64,000 nt of DNA from Sabethes cyaneus (Eukaryota; Arthropoda; Insecta; Diptera; Culicidae). The DNA lies in the NCBI RefSeq assembly GCF_943734655.1, contig NC_071355.1:227111027-227175026 (forward strand), given 5' to 3'. The notes below the pieces were generated by a model, which saw nothing but the letters and a program-made list of their open reading frames with translations, was not told the origin of the DNA and did not search any database. Made by a program: the position numbers and the translations under genes. Below are positions 11,551 through 23,975 of the stretch, piece by piece (the stretch's first letter is position 1; each line of letters opens with the position of its first letter).

Positions 11551-12281
11551 CCCTGCACAAGCCTTTCTCTAAAAGCATGTAAAAATATATTTTTTCTTAG
11601 AAATTAAACTCAGAATCTATGAAAATAGTGATTTCAGTGACTTTTCTATAGAAAAAAGTGACATTTAACTGCCCAGTTACCCAGTGACCAAATCATACAA
11701 AAGTGACGAACTTTCAGTCCACTCAAATTTATCACACGGAATGGGAATTTATACAAAAATTTTACCGGTGTTCAAAGTTTAAGTAATTTTGAATACTTTT
11801 GGGATATACTTTTAACAGAAAAATCTGAAGGATGCTACTCATTCATTCATTCAATTTTCAATACGACTATCCATGCGAAAAAGCACTCATAACGTAAGCC
11901 TCGCAAGATCATATAGGTTCGTCGAGGAATGAGTTGGTTAAGCAGCTTTACGATTACATATTTTCTAGTACATATTCATTAGTATAGTTGCTGTCATTAT
12001 TAGTAACCGAAAGAGTCATCAAGACGTGTGGAACACCATTAAAGTCAAATTTTACTATTTCTCGATGAGTAGCAGCTCGGAAAAGCCCTCTGGCTGCGCA
12101 CGGTTGATGTACAGTTTGAATATAGCAAACGCTAATACGACACAAGTCATCATACAATCCGCCTAGGGGCAGATAAGAGCAACACAGGAAAACACATTTC
12201 ACCTCATCGCGACACCGCGAGCTAACAGTCAGTCAGTACAATATTTCGCTGTTGGTGATTGAAAGATGAATAAATAATTAC
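11551..12281 (-). other. start of a large Su(H) intron
   Basis: The minus-strand donor (g|gtaatt read as aattac on the plus strand, GT at 12,281-12,280) begins an intron that runs to the left edge. The next conserved block of the family, starting 'VAQKSYGNEKRFF', is not found anywhere between 1 and 12,280 on either strand, so the intron exceeds 12 kb. Confidence 0.7.
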
Positions 12282-12539
12282 CTTTGCATGCAGTATCACA
12301 ATAACCATATTGCTGCGATCCCGCAAATATTTCTCCATCGCTTCCCTTGTCAATCGCCGTTCCTCGATTGGTCCCCGGAAGATGGGATTACTTGACGGAC
12401 CCATGCTGCCGGTGTTTGCGTTGGCAGAAACCGGAATGACGGCACCGCCACCGAGTCGCGGAATGAGTGCTCCTCCGTGGTGTGTGGGTGGACTCGGTGG
12501 CGTCTGACCGTAGCCCGGAATGCCGTACTGATGTGGCAT
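12282..12539 (-). CDS. Su(H): Suppressor of Hairless / RBPJ, first coding exon (partial gene)
   Basis: This exon encodes the N-terminus of the CSL transcription factor, the nuclear DNA-binding effector of Notch signalling. It binds Notch intracellular domain and Mastermind to activate targets, or Hairless-type co-repressors to silence them. The 86 codons begin at ATG 12,539. Residues 1-58 are a low-complexity Gly/Pro/His-rich leader. Residues 59-86 contain 'RRLTREAMEKYL' and 'VIVILHAK', the conserved start of the CSL N-terminal Rel-like domain. The exon ends in phase 0 at a GTAATT donor exactly before the family's 'VAQKSYG' block. An acceptor (ctctcttcttcag) precedes the exon at 12,575, so exon DNA starts at 12,574 and the first 35 bases would be 5' UTR. 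The open frame upstream of the ATG leaves open a further upstream coding exon, but no ATG supports it. Downstream coding exons are off the left edge. Confidence 0.9.
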
Positions 12540-12574
12540 GACGTATGTGTTGGTGACTGAACTAGTTTCTAATC
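12540..12574 (-). other. Su(H): 5' UTR portion of Su(H) coding exon
   Basis: It lies between the predicted splice acceptor (polypyrimidine tract then cag, 12,577-12,575) and the ATG at 12,539. The frame is open throughout, so part could be coding if an upstream coding exon exists. Confidence 0.6.
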
Positions 12575-14395
12575 CTGAAGAAGAGAGACGAGGACAGTCC
12601 AAGGCCGCTGCACTCCCTATTAGCTCCAACTTCGCAACCCGGTTTTCCTGATAAGATACACACTTGCTATTGGTGGCAATCAGTGGGAGTACACTGAAAG
12701 CTGTATATTTGATTTAGGACTATTTCTTCAGAATTATTTGAGCATGGAGTTTCCCACCATCTTCGGAACATACAGCAGCACTTTTGATATATTTTTGCTC
12801 ATTCATTCTTCTTCGGCCTTTCTTTTACATTCACTACACAATTAGAAACAATCCGGATCATAGTATTTTGCTTCGAGCCAGATTTCTTCCCAATTGTTTT
12901 GTGATTTCGAACACGAACACCATCTTTAGCACTTCTGTGGCTATCAGAAAATTATCGATCGAGCTGACTTGACATGTTCACAATAAAAGTTAAGCACTAT
13001 CCAAAGCTTTTCCGTTCAATTTTATAGTACTGGTTGCTATTTTCTGTAGAGTTGTAGCAAATACGATTTCTATCACTTTCCACATGCAGGTGACGATCCT
13101 TTTACCTGATATAGGACAAAGTTGCTGCTGCTACTGCAGCACAGTGCTGTTGCGCAGTCAGAGAACACTCAATGAAAATCGATGCTGCTATAGATGATGC
13201 TTGTCAAACGATATCTAGTGGAAAGGAAGGAAAAAGCGTTAAATGAAGCTGAATTCATTCGGTTCCAGCACTGTGTACGTAGCGAAGTGATGCCAGAATT
13301 GTGTAGCCAAATTGTTTCCAAATTACTCATTGATTTATCAGATATCAAATCGAATTAATGCAGTTTACGATTGATCGTGTTACTATCTTTCTACACTAAG
13401 CAATAAATAGTGAAATGCAGGCGCTCAGATAATAATTTAGTTGCATGCGTCGACCGTAGTTGAAAGGATGGAGGTGCTAAATGATTTTTTTCAAACTAAT
13501 TCAAAAAAATGAACTCAGTAGAAATTGATTTTTGCAATGAACTTTTAACATAAATTTAGGCAACATTCAGTGACTATCTGCTTGAAACGTGCCTGTAATT
13601 ATGCAAACTTACAGTAATTAGGTTTGTTATTATAATTATACTATAAACAATTAAGTCAATGCTGCTTTTAATGCCAAACTAGGAAAAAGTTTACATTTAC
13701 AATTCAAAATCTGCTATTGTTATATAAATATTCACTAGAAAATTGTAAGCGCAAACCTTTGTTGTTAAAAAAATACTAAAAATGACATTTTGGAACCACT
13801 TTTCGCTAAATTGCTGGTCTGTAAGTCAAATGAGAAGTTGCTCCTCATAGGCAAAGCACACATATTTGGACAACTACTAGCAAACAACGAACGAGCATAA
13901 CTGTCACACAATGCGCAGCGGCGTTTGTGAAACAAAAAAATAAACAGAAAAAACATTAAAGCATAACCTCACATTTTCGTGAATGAAACATTATTTTTCT
14001 GGAACCGCTAGGACCAGCAGTCTACCTACGTCGAATGGTCACAACAGGCAGGCAGTTTATTCCTTGCTCAACACCGAATGTCCACAGCAACTTGAACTAA
14101 TTCGCATTTTTAATTATGTACTTTCACAACAGATTCGAGCGTTCACTTCGAATGGAAATAAACCACTGTCCAAAACATACGTAGGCACAACCAGCGTTAA
14201 AATGTTCTCTGCTTGATATTTTCTCCATTAACAAGAAAAACTAATTTAGTGAGATCGAAACCGCACAAAATCCGTACGCGCGACTACACTCAACGCATTC
14301 ACGATAAAGTATGAACCGACGAACATTTGCGTTGCGGTTGTTTCGGCTTGAACTTGTGTGCTGTCCCACTACTACTCATTCATCACGAAACTCAC
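12575..14395 (-). other. probable 5' intron of Su(H)
   Basis: Lies between a candidate untranslated first exon (donor at 14,396/14,395) and the coding exon acceptor (12,575). No other gene or repeat recognised here. Confidence 0.45.
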
Positions 14396-14650
14396 CGTTG
14401 CGGGTGTAGTTGTAAAAATGTGGCCTGGCTCTGCCGTATTGATATCGTAAACGAACAGGCGACAGGACTATCGATACGCTAAAGCAACGGAGCTTGGTGT
14501 AGAGAGTAGAGATAAAAGCGTAATGAAACGGTTGTGTTGGTGCGCCGGAGTATCGAGTCGGCATGAATCGAGAATGAACACCTGTATCGGTTCCCATGCG
14601 CTGTTGCCGTAGTTTTCATTGAAACATCGGATTGTTTTGACAGCGGCAGC
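14396..14650 (-). promoter_or_regulatory. Su(H): candidate untranslated first exon and promoter of Su(H)
   Basis: On the minus strand this GC-richer block ends in 'cccgcaacg|gtgagt', an excellent 5' splice site with its exon edge at 14,396. It carries TATCGATA (14,469-14,476), the DREF-type core motif common at TATA-less housekeeping promoters of flies. It lies 1.8 kb upstream of an acceptor that leads directly into the Su(H) start codon. The 5' boundary is a guess. No transcript evidence can be drawn from sequence alone. Confidence 0.45.
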
Positions 14651-14659
14651 GACCCGAGT

Positions 14660-15990
14660 AAACGTTTCGCACAATAATAGATTAACAAATAGTCTAAATT
14701 TTTTTATTTATATTCAGATTTATCTTTGATTGGGCTTATTTGCTGTAACTTGTTGGAACCTTATTTTCCTTGCATGTGAAGGGCATAGTACCATAAATAG
14801 TTGCTTGGAAACTTCCCGTTAGATTTCAGCGACCAGCTCAAAAAATTACTGTTGCCAAAATCAATCGAGTTTTTTATTATTATCATATTGATTTTGCAAT
14901 AAAATGCTACTACGATATTTGTATACACAATCTCGCAATTGTGTTTCACTGACAACAGCTAAATTTTTTCAATATACAAAATACCCATGTTAAACTACAG
15001 TACAGCTGGAATTCGAATTTAACAATAAATGGGTGTCCACTGTGTTGTTAAAATCAAAACCCTGCCAAAATCGAGACTCTGTGACATAAATTAACGTATT
15101 ATTATTATTAATCAACGATTTTCCACGATTGGAACCGCATATTTAATAAGCATGGCAAAAGCTATCCGGTCGATGCGAGCAAGTTTTTTGATACACTGCG
15201 GTAAGATGTAGTCCTACGTCCATAAAAATATCATTTCAATTTTTTAAATCACATACTGGCGGTATCATTTTTTCGCCACTCAGAATATGTTTGCGAAAAA
15301 TGATTGAAGTTTAGTGTACAAGTGTACAATAGTAGTGATTTTGGCAACGCGCATTTGTTGCCAAATTTGAAATCCTATTGTATTTGCTTTATACAACTCT
15401 AACTATTTCTAAAATTTTTGGCGAAAATATGAATCAAAAGTGTTCAAAAATGAATCAAAAGTGATATTCACTGAAAGTGAAAGGTTCAACCATTTTGTGG
15501 TTGCATCTTGAGAAAAACAGAAACTTTGAACAAGTGTTCAAATTTAGCCGGGATCGGTTCAATAGTTATTGAGAAAGCACTGCCGTCTATCGTTTTCACG
15601 ATGTAACCAAGCCATCGCAACCGCCCGACACTTCTTTGGCATCTGTAGAAACAGTCCGCAAAAGCAAAACACTAATACCTAGGTGCTACATTCAGATTTA
15701 TACGTTTGATCTGTCGTTTAGATACGACTGGATTTCGCGGTCTTTACAGCTGACCGCAAGCACAATTGCAAGGTTTGTGGTTCCAGAGGTTCAAATATGC
15801 AACTTGGGTTGACCAGTGTCATAACAAAATGGCAAGCGTATCTAGCTTAACTCTTTGACGGGTAAAATCGTCTGCAGACGACATTTCGCTTCTAGAGTCA
15901 CCGAACCACATATGAAATTTGTTTTAAATTGACAATATGAAAAATGTGGCCAAGGCAGATTTCTTGACATTTTGAATAACTTCTAGACTG
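14660..15990. other. intergenic, nothing recognised
   Basis: AT-rich, no exon-like frames and no recognised repeat. Confidence 0.4.
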
Positions 15991-15992
15991 AG

Positions 15993-16462
15993 GGGGGCTC
16001 CGTAGCCGTAAGGTTACCGAGTCTGCTTTGACAAACGTGTGGTCGTGGGTTCGAATCTTAGTAGAATCAAACCATTCGATGTCAAGTGACTTTAGCATGG
16101 GTTTATTCTCAGGCCCCTCCATTTACCCTTCCTTCGTGCTGAATTTTATATTTACCCTCTGAAGCCTCTTGACAGTGCAAATGTCCCTCCTATAGTTGAG
16201 TCAGAGGTACGAATGAGTCCTCGCCAGGGACGGCTATAAGATGGGATAGTGCTGGCAGCGAGGAATAAGTGGGTAAAGTAGATCAAGCTTTGAAGAAAGG
16301 GTAAACCCCAATACACGCAAGCACGCATACAATTTAAAATAAGCATATCGCTCACTCAATAGCGATTATAGCAAAAAGAAATGCAGTGCAGGTCATACAG
16401 CAAACACCCGGGCGATATTACAATAGATCAACTATACTGGTCGCAGTAATGAGTCCACACAT
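15993..16462 (+). mobile_element. long tRNA-derived SINE (family 2), copy 1
   Basis: tRNA-like head: 'ctccgtagccgtaaggttac' followed by the B box ggttcgaatc at 16,048-16,057 and 'ttagtagaatca'. The 3' part ends in 'caatagatcaactatactgg' + 'tcgcagtaatg'. Head and 3' end both recur at 25,661-26,065 with indels between, defining a family of roughly 400-470 bp distinct from family 1. Confidence 0.7.
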
Positions 16463-16464
16463 GA

Positions 16465-18235
16465 AAAAAAAACTTCTAGACCAGCAGCATAGAGCCAGGG
16501 AGGTTTTTGCTATAGCAAGAGTTCCTCTTCTCCACTATACTCGGTCCTGGGCTACTCGTCGCCAATTCGCTGAGCGTCTCGACACACGCAAGTCGGGTTT
16601 AACCTGGTCGAAGCTCTATCCCTGGTGCTAGTGGGGCTTCACTGCACAGACGTCCGGCATCCTTGCAAAGTGGCCAGCTCACCGTAATCTCCCAACTTTC
16701 GGCATGTGTATGATGGAAATCTCTCCAAGTAGTGGCTGCAGCTCGTGGCTCGTATGCCTACGTTACTCTCCGCTATTTGTTTGTACTCTGTCAAAAATAG
16801 TCCGCAATACCTTTCATTTCAATACGTCAAGTGCACGTATGTCTTCCGTAAGTACAGTTACGGTCTCAAATCCATAGAAGACTATCGGTCTCATTAGCGT
16901 TTTGTATATCGTCAGCTTTGTGCAGCGGCGTATGCTCCTTGATCGAAGCGTCTTGCGGAGGGAAGAGTTGGCTCGACTTCCAGCTTGAATGCGTCGTTGA
17001 ATCTTCTTACTCGTATTATTGTCGGCGGTGACCAGAGATCACAAATATACGCCAGAGATCAGCCACTTCCAGTTTATTGCTGTCAATATTCACTGTCCGT
17101 GGGAGGCAAACGTTGTTTTGTCTGGAGTCTCTTCCTGCCATATATTTGATTTTCGACGCATTGATTTGAAACCTAATCCTCCTAACTTCCGGTTTTAGCC
17201 TGGCGTAGAGTACTTCCGCCGTCCCAAGGTTTCTAGTAATGATGTCGACGTTTGGGGCTAACGAACTACCGGTTGAAAGCCCCATTTAAAAAGTAAATAA
17301 ATGAATAAATAATGTCGAGGCCATCTGCGAAGGTTAGGGATTGGTTACTTTTGCTGTAGATCGTTCTTCTCGTACCGATACTCATTCACCGGGTCATATC
17401 TTCAATAGTGATATTGAATAATATACCCTTGCCGCAACCCCCTGAACGATTCAAAGGGACTCGATGGTGTCCCGGAAACACGCCCGTAGCACATCACTCG
17501 TTCCAGGTTAGCATTTATCAGCGGCGTCAGTCAGTTTTCGTGCATTATCTGCTATAGTTATTTGCACTCGACTGTATCGTATGCTGCCTTGAAATCCACG
17601 AATATATGATGCGAGGGCACGTTGTACTCACGAAATTTCTGGAGGATTAGTTGGAGAGTGAAAATTCGTAGTAGCACGGCCACCATAGAGGCCACCTGAT
17701 CCTGATCTTGCTATTGGGGATAGACGATGAAACATACCACACCTTCCATCCATTTCTCCGGTAGATACTTCTACCTACTCCCAAATTATTCCGTGAAGTG
17801 CCGTTGGTAGTGGTTCTTTGCCTATTTTATAGAGTTCTGCCGGGAGTCGATCCTTTACACTCTATTATTCTTCACTTGAACCGATTTCTTACATCCTTAC
17901 AGATCTATTATTCTTTACTTGATCGTTTTTTCGCCAGATCTCTTAGAAATCAGGAGCTGGCACGCTGTTGTTGTTTGTAGGCACTCTTAGGTTAAATTCC
18001 GTTTCGTTTCCTTCTGTTTTATCACCTTCGAGTTGCCGATCGAAGAACTGCTTCCACCTGTCGACCAACTCGCACTCGTTAGCGACCATATTTTCTTCCT
18101 TCCGGCTGCGGTGTTGTTCTATCTTTTCACGATCTTTGTCCTCCTTCTGTCCATTTTTCTCGCGCTTTTCTCAGGATCGTGGTCAACCAATGCCGCGCTC
18201 TTCGATACGCGGCAAAATTTTTCCCCATGGCAATG
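16465..18235 (-). mobile_element. decayed non-LTR retrotransposon (RT region), antisense
   Basis: On the minus strand, 17,016-17,285 gives reverse transcriptase downstream of the YADD box ('FQINASKIKYMAGRDSR', matching 'LQINASKTKYMAGRGSR' at 53 kb). Around 17,535-17,640 the DNA parallels the RT motif-A region of the 53-kb copy ('FRAAYDTVERE' there). Many stops and frameshifts. It belongs to the same group as the antisense copies at 46.4 and 52.7 kb and is related to the sense copy at 30.3-32.6 kb. Confidence 0.75.
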
Positions 18236-18239
18236 CTTA

Positions 18240-20679
18240 AATAGTTAGATAGTGACATTTTGACACCAACATTTTAACATTCTGGTCATTGATTGATTGA
18301 AACCAAGGGATTGACCTCAAAATTTTTCCTATTTGAATTTATATTTTGTACCTAATACATTTAATTTGAAAAAAATATCTGGGTAGAGCTTTAGGCGTGA
18401 AAAACGAAAATAAGATTTTAGACTATTTCTTACCTGGTACTCGTCTAGACACTTATTTTTGCAAGGAAATCAAAACCTGAGCTTCTTCGTCTCGTTTTTA
18501 CGATGTTGCCTGTTAGAGGGAGTGCCTTCACATACTTGTAAGCAACGAGTTTGCCCACGAAACGTAGAAACTGATCATTCTTGCTGATTATCTTATTGAT
18601 TTTTCTAGACAGAAAGAGATTTCGATTTCACCTTGGTCTCATATGTTTTCCGTATTGCGTTTTTTAGCCATTATTTTACACTTCGGCTTATTTTCAGGAT
18701 TACTGACCTGTGAAAAACATTCTACAAATGCATGCGAGTGCGATTGATTGTGCAAATCAAACACGTTTCAAACGATAACCGAAAGAAACGATTGGTATAA
18801 AAGTTCATTTTCATGTAAATCGACAGTGGTAGCAATCAGGAATTAGAGCAACTCTGCACCATCCCGTCGAATGAAGATGGATGGATGGTGTTGAATAATA
18901 AAGAGTGCAAGGCAATCTTTCATTCCGCTCGCGGACGACGCGGTAGACTACTTGGTCACAAATGGGAGTGGGGATACAATAGAGAAATGCGCGAATCAAG
19001 TATACGTACATACAAGTGCAAAAGATTGATATTTTCCCACGCCCTGCGTCGTTGCAAACCCAAACTAACTCGCGTTGCATTCCACTTGCTATGCTCAGTT
19101 AGCTTACCGAAACGAACAAACGAGACTCGATGAAGATGTTGAATGTGGAATAAAAGAGTACCAAAATATCTTGTATAGTGAGTGACTGGATATCGTGATA
19201 TCATGCAACGATAAAATGTGTGGAAAAGCAAACGAATGTTGATGAAATTGTTTCAATGCTATGTTTTTCATGAAGTTATTCAAAAAGAAATTCGAAGGAA
19301 TTTCAATGACATTTATAAATAGTTTTCTAACCACTGAGCGAACCAATTAATGTTTGATTACTCTAGTTGGTCACGAGGTCTGTTTAAAGCTGTGTAAAAC
19401 GATTCACTTTACTGCATGCCCTTTAAATAGCGCTCAAGCAAGTCCTTTTAAATGTCCCCTCTCGAAGTAATAAACGTCTGTTCGAAAAGAGTTTTCGTTT
19501 TCGCTCACAGTTCGTCTTTAATTTTTAAAACCCCATTTACGCATTACTTATTCATATAAATACATAAAACTTGACTTCGATATACTCGAAAAACAGGCGA
19601 AACGAGAAAGGACCATCGCAATAGCTATACATTCTCGACTTGCTATCGTTCTTGCCCTTTACACTTCCGTGCAACACTTGCAAGAAGGGTTCCACTCGTT
19701 CTACTGCTCAGACCATCAAACCGAGGCAAATAAAAAAACTAAATTCCATGCTCTCTGTTCCTTTCCCTCTTCTTGTACCGTGACTGTGATATCCACCCGC
19801 AGCATAATGGTATGTATACATTTACACATCAGCTCGCCAACCAGCCAGCGAAGCGGCCAAAGCAAGCAATCCAGCAGTTGGTAAAATTCCCACGGTTCCC
19901 ACAATGTAAATTTATACGGCCAAGAATATTTCCACACGAAGCCAACTGTGGAACGATTTCGCGTCAGTTAGCCAGCAGCGAGCACCACAACCGTGAATGC
20001 TGATCTGTCTGCCGGGCCGCGCACGACCGTACATATGATGTATTGAGAGAGGATGGCTCTGGGTCTGGGCTGGGGCCGGTATGGCAGTACTTATATACCT
20101 TCTGTCGTTTCTGCGTTGCAGACCACCCCAAACTATACCGCGAACTCAGTAATAGGGAGGATGGTCCAATTTCGGCGTATCATCTTTCAATGTTGCCTTC
20201 TGGCACAAGCAAACAAGGGCACTTCAAATGGAAATGCTAGACAAATTGGTTGATTTCATATGTTTTCCCAAATCGATGAAATTACATACCAAGGCCACAA
20301 TTTGGTCCTGTCATATATTGGCTGTGTCCTTTCGATACTGCCGTACTCTACGCGTATCGAACTGATTCACCGCCAATGATAAAGGTGAAATTATGTCGGC
20401 ATCAGAATCAAAAAATCAACAATTGACTGCCAGTGAGGTTTATGAAATGATTAGCACATGATTAGTGGTGTATGAAAATTGATTATTTACAAAGTGAGGC
20501 CTGTTGTGACTGAATGTGATTTATTGTCATGTCTTTTTTTAACAGACCCGATTTTTTAAATCAATTTTGAGAACGCATTTTTGATGAGTTTTCAGTTGTA
20601 CTATTATATAGGTATTACTCTATGTAAAACTGTTTAGCATCATAACCGCAGTTCTAACGATCTGTACCGAGAGTATAAA
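18240..20679. other. intergenic, no gene recognised
   Basis: Holds many short overlapping frames of no recognisable family. A TATA-like 'tataaaag' at about 18,796 has no exon behind it that I can support. A close pair of RBPJ-type sites at 19,887-19,903 is discussed in the findings. Confidence 0.35.
19887..19903 (-). promoter_or_regulatory. paired CSL (Su(H)) binding-site matches
   Basis: ttcccacg (19,887-19,894) and ttcccaca (19,896-19,903) read on the minus strand as CGTGGGAA and TGTGGGAA. Both fit the CSL consensus YGTGRGAA, in the same orientation and one base apart. About 5.2 kb upstream of the candidate Su(H) promoter. Could be chance. Confidence 0.3.
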
Positions 20680-21161
20680 CAATATATATAGAATGCCAGT
20701 GTCGCTGCAGTACGCGTGGCAAACATCACACATTTTCAGATAATGTATTTACATTATACTTGCATATGTGTGTGTGCCTGAGATTCAGCAAAAGGGGAAT
20801 CTCATTGTCAAACTTTGACAACCAGTTTAAAATTTCGAATATGGCTGCCAAGTAATGTAATTGTAAACTTCGCTTGCTTCAAATTTCTGAAAAAATCGGT
20901 GCAAAAAGACTCAGTTGAGGGATTCAATTCATCCGGAAGAAAGAAAATGAGCGTTTAAAAACATTTCACTGGCATGAAAACTCAGCGATGAGCGCACTGA
21001 TGACAGCAGCAACCAGCGCACAGATAAAGAACAGATAAATAACAATAAGCAACTTTGACATAGAAGTTCCCGATTCACAGACTTGATACAGATTGTTAGC
21101 ATCATGTTTACCACAATGAGTCCTGCAGAAAAACAGCGACACTGGCATTCTATATATATTG
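20680..21161. repeat. 28-bp perfect inverted repeat bounding ~430 bp
   Basis: The arm at 20,680-20,707 (caatatatatagaatgccag + tgtcgctg) is the exact reverse complement of 21,134-21,161. A partly matching 'gtaccga' follows outside each arm. The enclosed segment has no coding capacity. It may be a non-autonomous element or the relic of one. Confidence 0.7.
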
Positions 21162-21903
21162 ATTCTACTGTACCGAGGCAAATACAACATAACAGTAGAG
21201 CGACTGTAGAAATATATAAAAAATTAGTTCATTTTACGGCCGAAGTGCGAATTAAAGGACAAACCAGACAAACTATATATCCGTTTCACAGTTTAGTTTT
21301 GCTAAATGGCTTATATGTTTGTTGATAAATAAGAATATCCAGATACTTGTTCCTTATTAGATGGAAATAGATTGAATATTTTGATGACATACATATTTAA
21401 AAATGATCTAAAGCACTATCTGATGTGTGAATGAGTTCTCAAACCAACGGTACTGTATTTTTAAGGCATTGTTTCAGAGACTGGAGTTATATTTTGTAGA
21501 TATTGGAACCCTTTAAAATCGAATCAATAATCGGCAGATATCAGATGTTTACAAAAATTCCCCTTTAATTTATCTCAAAATAATCATTTTGATGACTGTG
21601 CTTTTTTAATTTCAAACCTGCTTTGGCCTACCAGGCTACTTCTAGCAGCACCATCAAAATAAAGCGAAACCAATGGCGTAAAAACATGTGCATCATTTAA
21701 CGATTATGTTCTGTATCATTTTATGGGCGACATGTCGCACCACGAACCGTACACTTTAAATGACTCCAATGACCGGCCTATGGGTACAAATTGCGACAAA
21801 AAACTGTTAAATATGAGAATTATTGAACTTACTGCAATAATTAAGAACAACCTAGCGGTTTCTTGATCAATTTTTGTTATTGGATATAAAAAATGATATT
21901 TAA
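21162..21903. other. no feature recognised
   Basis: AT-rich sequence up to the TTAA that begins the piggyBac-like element. Confidence 0.35.
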
Positions 21904-21997
21904 CCCTAGAGCAGTCGCGTTAACAAAGTTACGTAAGCGGTCGCGTCGTGTACTGAGTACACGGCGAATAATATTGCCTATATCTCAGAACTGGCAT

Positions 21998-22510
21998 GAG
22001 ATAGAAGGTTGCGGTTTTCGACAAAGTTGTTTATATATTTAAGACGCATCTGAAAACGAACAATAAAGTTTGAGAACTGATTCGCTAGATGGCGCAAATG
22101 GCGACCTAAATAAATTATTCTAGAATCTCGATACTAGAATCTCTAATATCGCGGGACTGAGAAGAGATAGAAGGTTGCTGTCTTTGGCAAAGTTGTTTAT
22201 CTGGACGAGATCAATCTGACTGCGGGCAACAAAATTCGGAACTGATACGACAGATGGTGCTTATAACGAGCATAATGATAGCAGCATAATTTTTTTTGGA
22301 ATATCTCAGAGTCGAGACGAGATAGAATGTTACTGTGTTCTACAAAGTTATTTGTTCGAACAAGACACATTTGTTAATGCATAACAAAGTTTAAAACTGT
22401 CTCACTAGGTGCCGCACGTGGTCAAATTATAATCTTATGATGATATATCATGACCATGATACGATAGAAGGTTGCGGTTTTTGACAAAGTTTTGTGTCTA
22501 GATAAGGGGT
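21998..22510 (+). repeat. array of four ~145-165 bp repeats (left arm)
   Basis: Units start with variants of 'gagatagaaggttgcggttt' + 'tcgacaaagttgttt' at about 21,998, 22,164, 22,319 and 22,462. Each is followed by 'aacaaagtt..gaactg' and 'ctagatggcgc' variants. Diverged between units. The reverse-oriented counterpart is at 23,485-23,975. Confidence 0.75.
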
Positions 22511-22827
22511 ATGAAATGGGGAAGGCAAATGAGGAGCGTCCAATATACCTCTAGCCATTCCAAGCCCCTACCTAGCGCCTCCATACCTGGTAATGCTCTT
22601 TTGAATAGCCAAGCTAGGAGGTGTGATACTGGGTGGTTCCCGGCTGCCTGATCTCAAAACTGCGGGTTTGGATGACGGCTGAGCAACACGACCTTGTTAG
22701 TAGGTAAGCTTAACATAAGTTATTTTAATGATTTGTTTCGTTTTAGCTCATGGAGCAAGCACCTCCTACTGTACAAAGAAAACTCGGGCCGAAGAAAGTA
22801 GTGCTCATGGATACCAGAAGAAAAAAT

Positions 22828-22893
22828 AACCGGCAGCGAAGTCTATCGATAAAGAAAGGAAGGACGTTTATACCCATGGTTTTGCTTTGCTGA
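22828..22893 (+). mobile_element. SINE family 1, 3' tail fragment
   Basis: 'cagcgaagtctatcgataaa' then 'gtttatacccatggttttgc' matches the tails at 8.55 kb and 62.95 kb. Located in the centre of the piggyBac-like element. Confidence 0.6.
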
Positions 22894-23484
22894 CAAATTT
22901 AAATTTTACCAGATTTTTCATTGCATGCCAGACAAAGTTCAAAATCTTCCAGATATTTGGTAATGTCCCAGATTTTTGCCAGATTTCTATTTCTCCGTTC
23001 TGCAAAAGAGTCATCACTCCTAATTTCAGACAACGTTTTGCGTTGAACAAAACTGGCAAGATGCTTGCCGAAAAAGTCCTCCCATTGGTCAAATTAATCG
23101 CTAGATTTTGGCCAGACTTTATTCGTGTTTGCCAGTTTGTCGAATAAACCTATTAACGACCCTGGGAAGAATAGGGACTCAAACACTCTCTAAAATATAT
23201 TTGAACAATGTGATGGAAACGCAGCACGGGTTTCCAGGAATCTTTTCCTGGTGATCTTTCTGGCTAGACGATGTAGACGACGAAATTGCTTCGTCAAAAG
23301 AATTTTGATCAGACTGTGCTCTTCATCTTGTCTTTTGATAAAAGTTGAAGCAATTCGTATCAGTTGCTTCTGTCAGGAATCCATAAAAATAGCTGTTGAT
23401 TGGCTGAAATTGACAACGTAATCAATGGTGAAAAGGACAACCATGCGTTATCTAACGTGTTTTGACTACAGAAACCACTTTGTA

Positions 23485-23975
23485 GCGAACAGCAGTGTTC
23501 TATGTCATCATGGTTCCGCAATATTCCGAAAAGAATTTGATTTTCTCATCATCTCCACCTACTACTGACTTAATTACGAATTTTATTTACCATCATCGGA
23601 AGTATCTTGACCTGATAAACAACTTTTTCGAAAACATCAACTTTCTATCTCGTCATGGTTCGGAAATATCGCCAAATGAATTAAATTTCACCGTATACTC
23701 CATCTAGCGGACTAGTTCCAAACTTCAGTGTTCGTTACCAAATGCGTCATGGCTTTACAAACAACTTTGTAGTAAATAACACCCTTCTAGCTCATTACGG
23801 TTCTAAAATATTTCTAAATGAATTTAATTTCTTCATTATTAGCGCCGTCTAGCGAATCAGTTCCGTACTTTGTTGTACATCACCGGATATGTCTTAACTA
23901 GATAAGAAACTTTATCGAAAGTCGTAACTTTCTATCTCTTCACAAACTTGAGCTATTGCCCGCCGTGTAGGGGAC
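23485..23975 (-). repeat. array of ~145 bp repeats, inverted relative to 21,998-22,510
   Basis: Read on the minus strand from 23,975: 'tacacggcgggcaata', then 'gagatagaaagttacgactt', 'ataaagtttcttatct' and 'gaactgattcgctagacggc'. The pattern recurs with starts near 23,944, 23,800, 23,657 and 23,508. It is the same unit as the left array, so the two arrays form a large imperfect inverted repeat around a spacer of about 1 kb. Confidence 0.75.

Noticed and set aside
12310..12507. 65-codon plus-strand frame
   Set aside because: Antisense to the Su(H) coding exon, whose minus-strand translation carries the conserved CSL motif.
18885..19346. Cluster of overlapping frames on both strands near a TATA-like box
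   Set aside because: Frames on both strands overlap and none shows conserved motifs. A TATA-like octamer is common in AT-rich DNA.
21998..23975. CRISPR-like array
   Set aside because: Units are about 150 bp, diverged and without uniform spacers. This is a eukaryotic mobile-element repeat, not a CRISPR.
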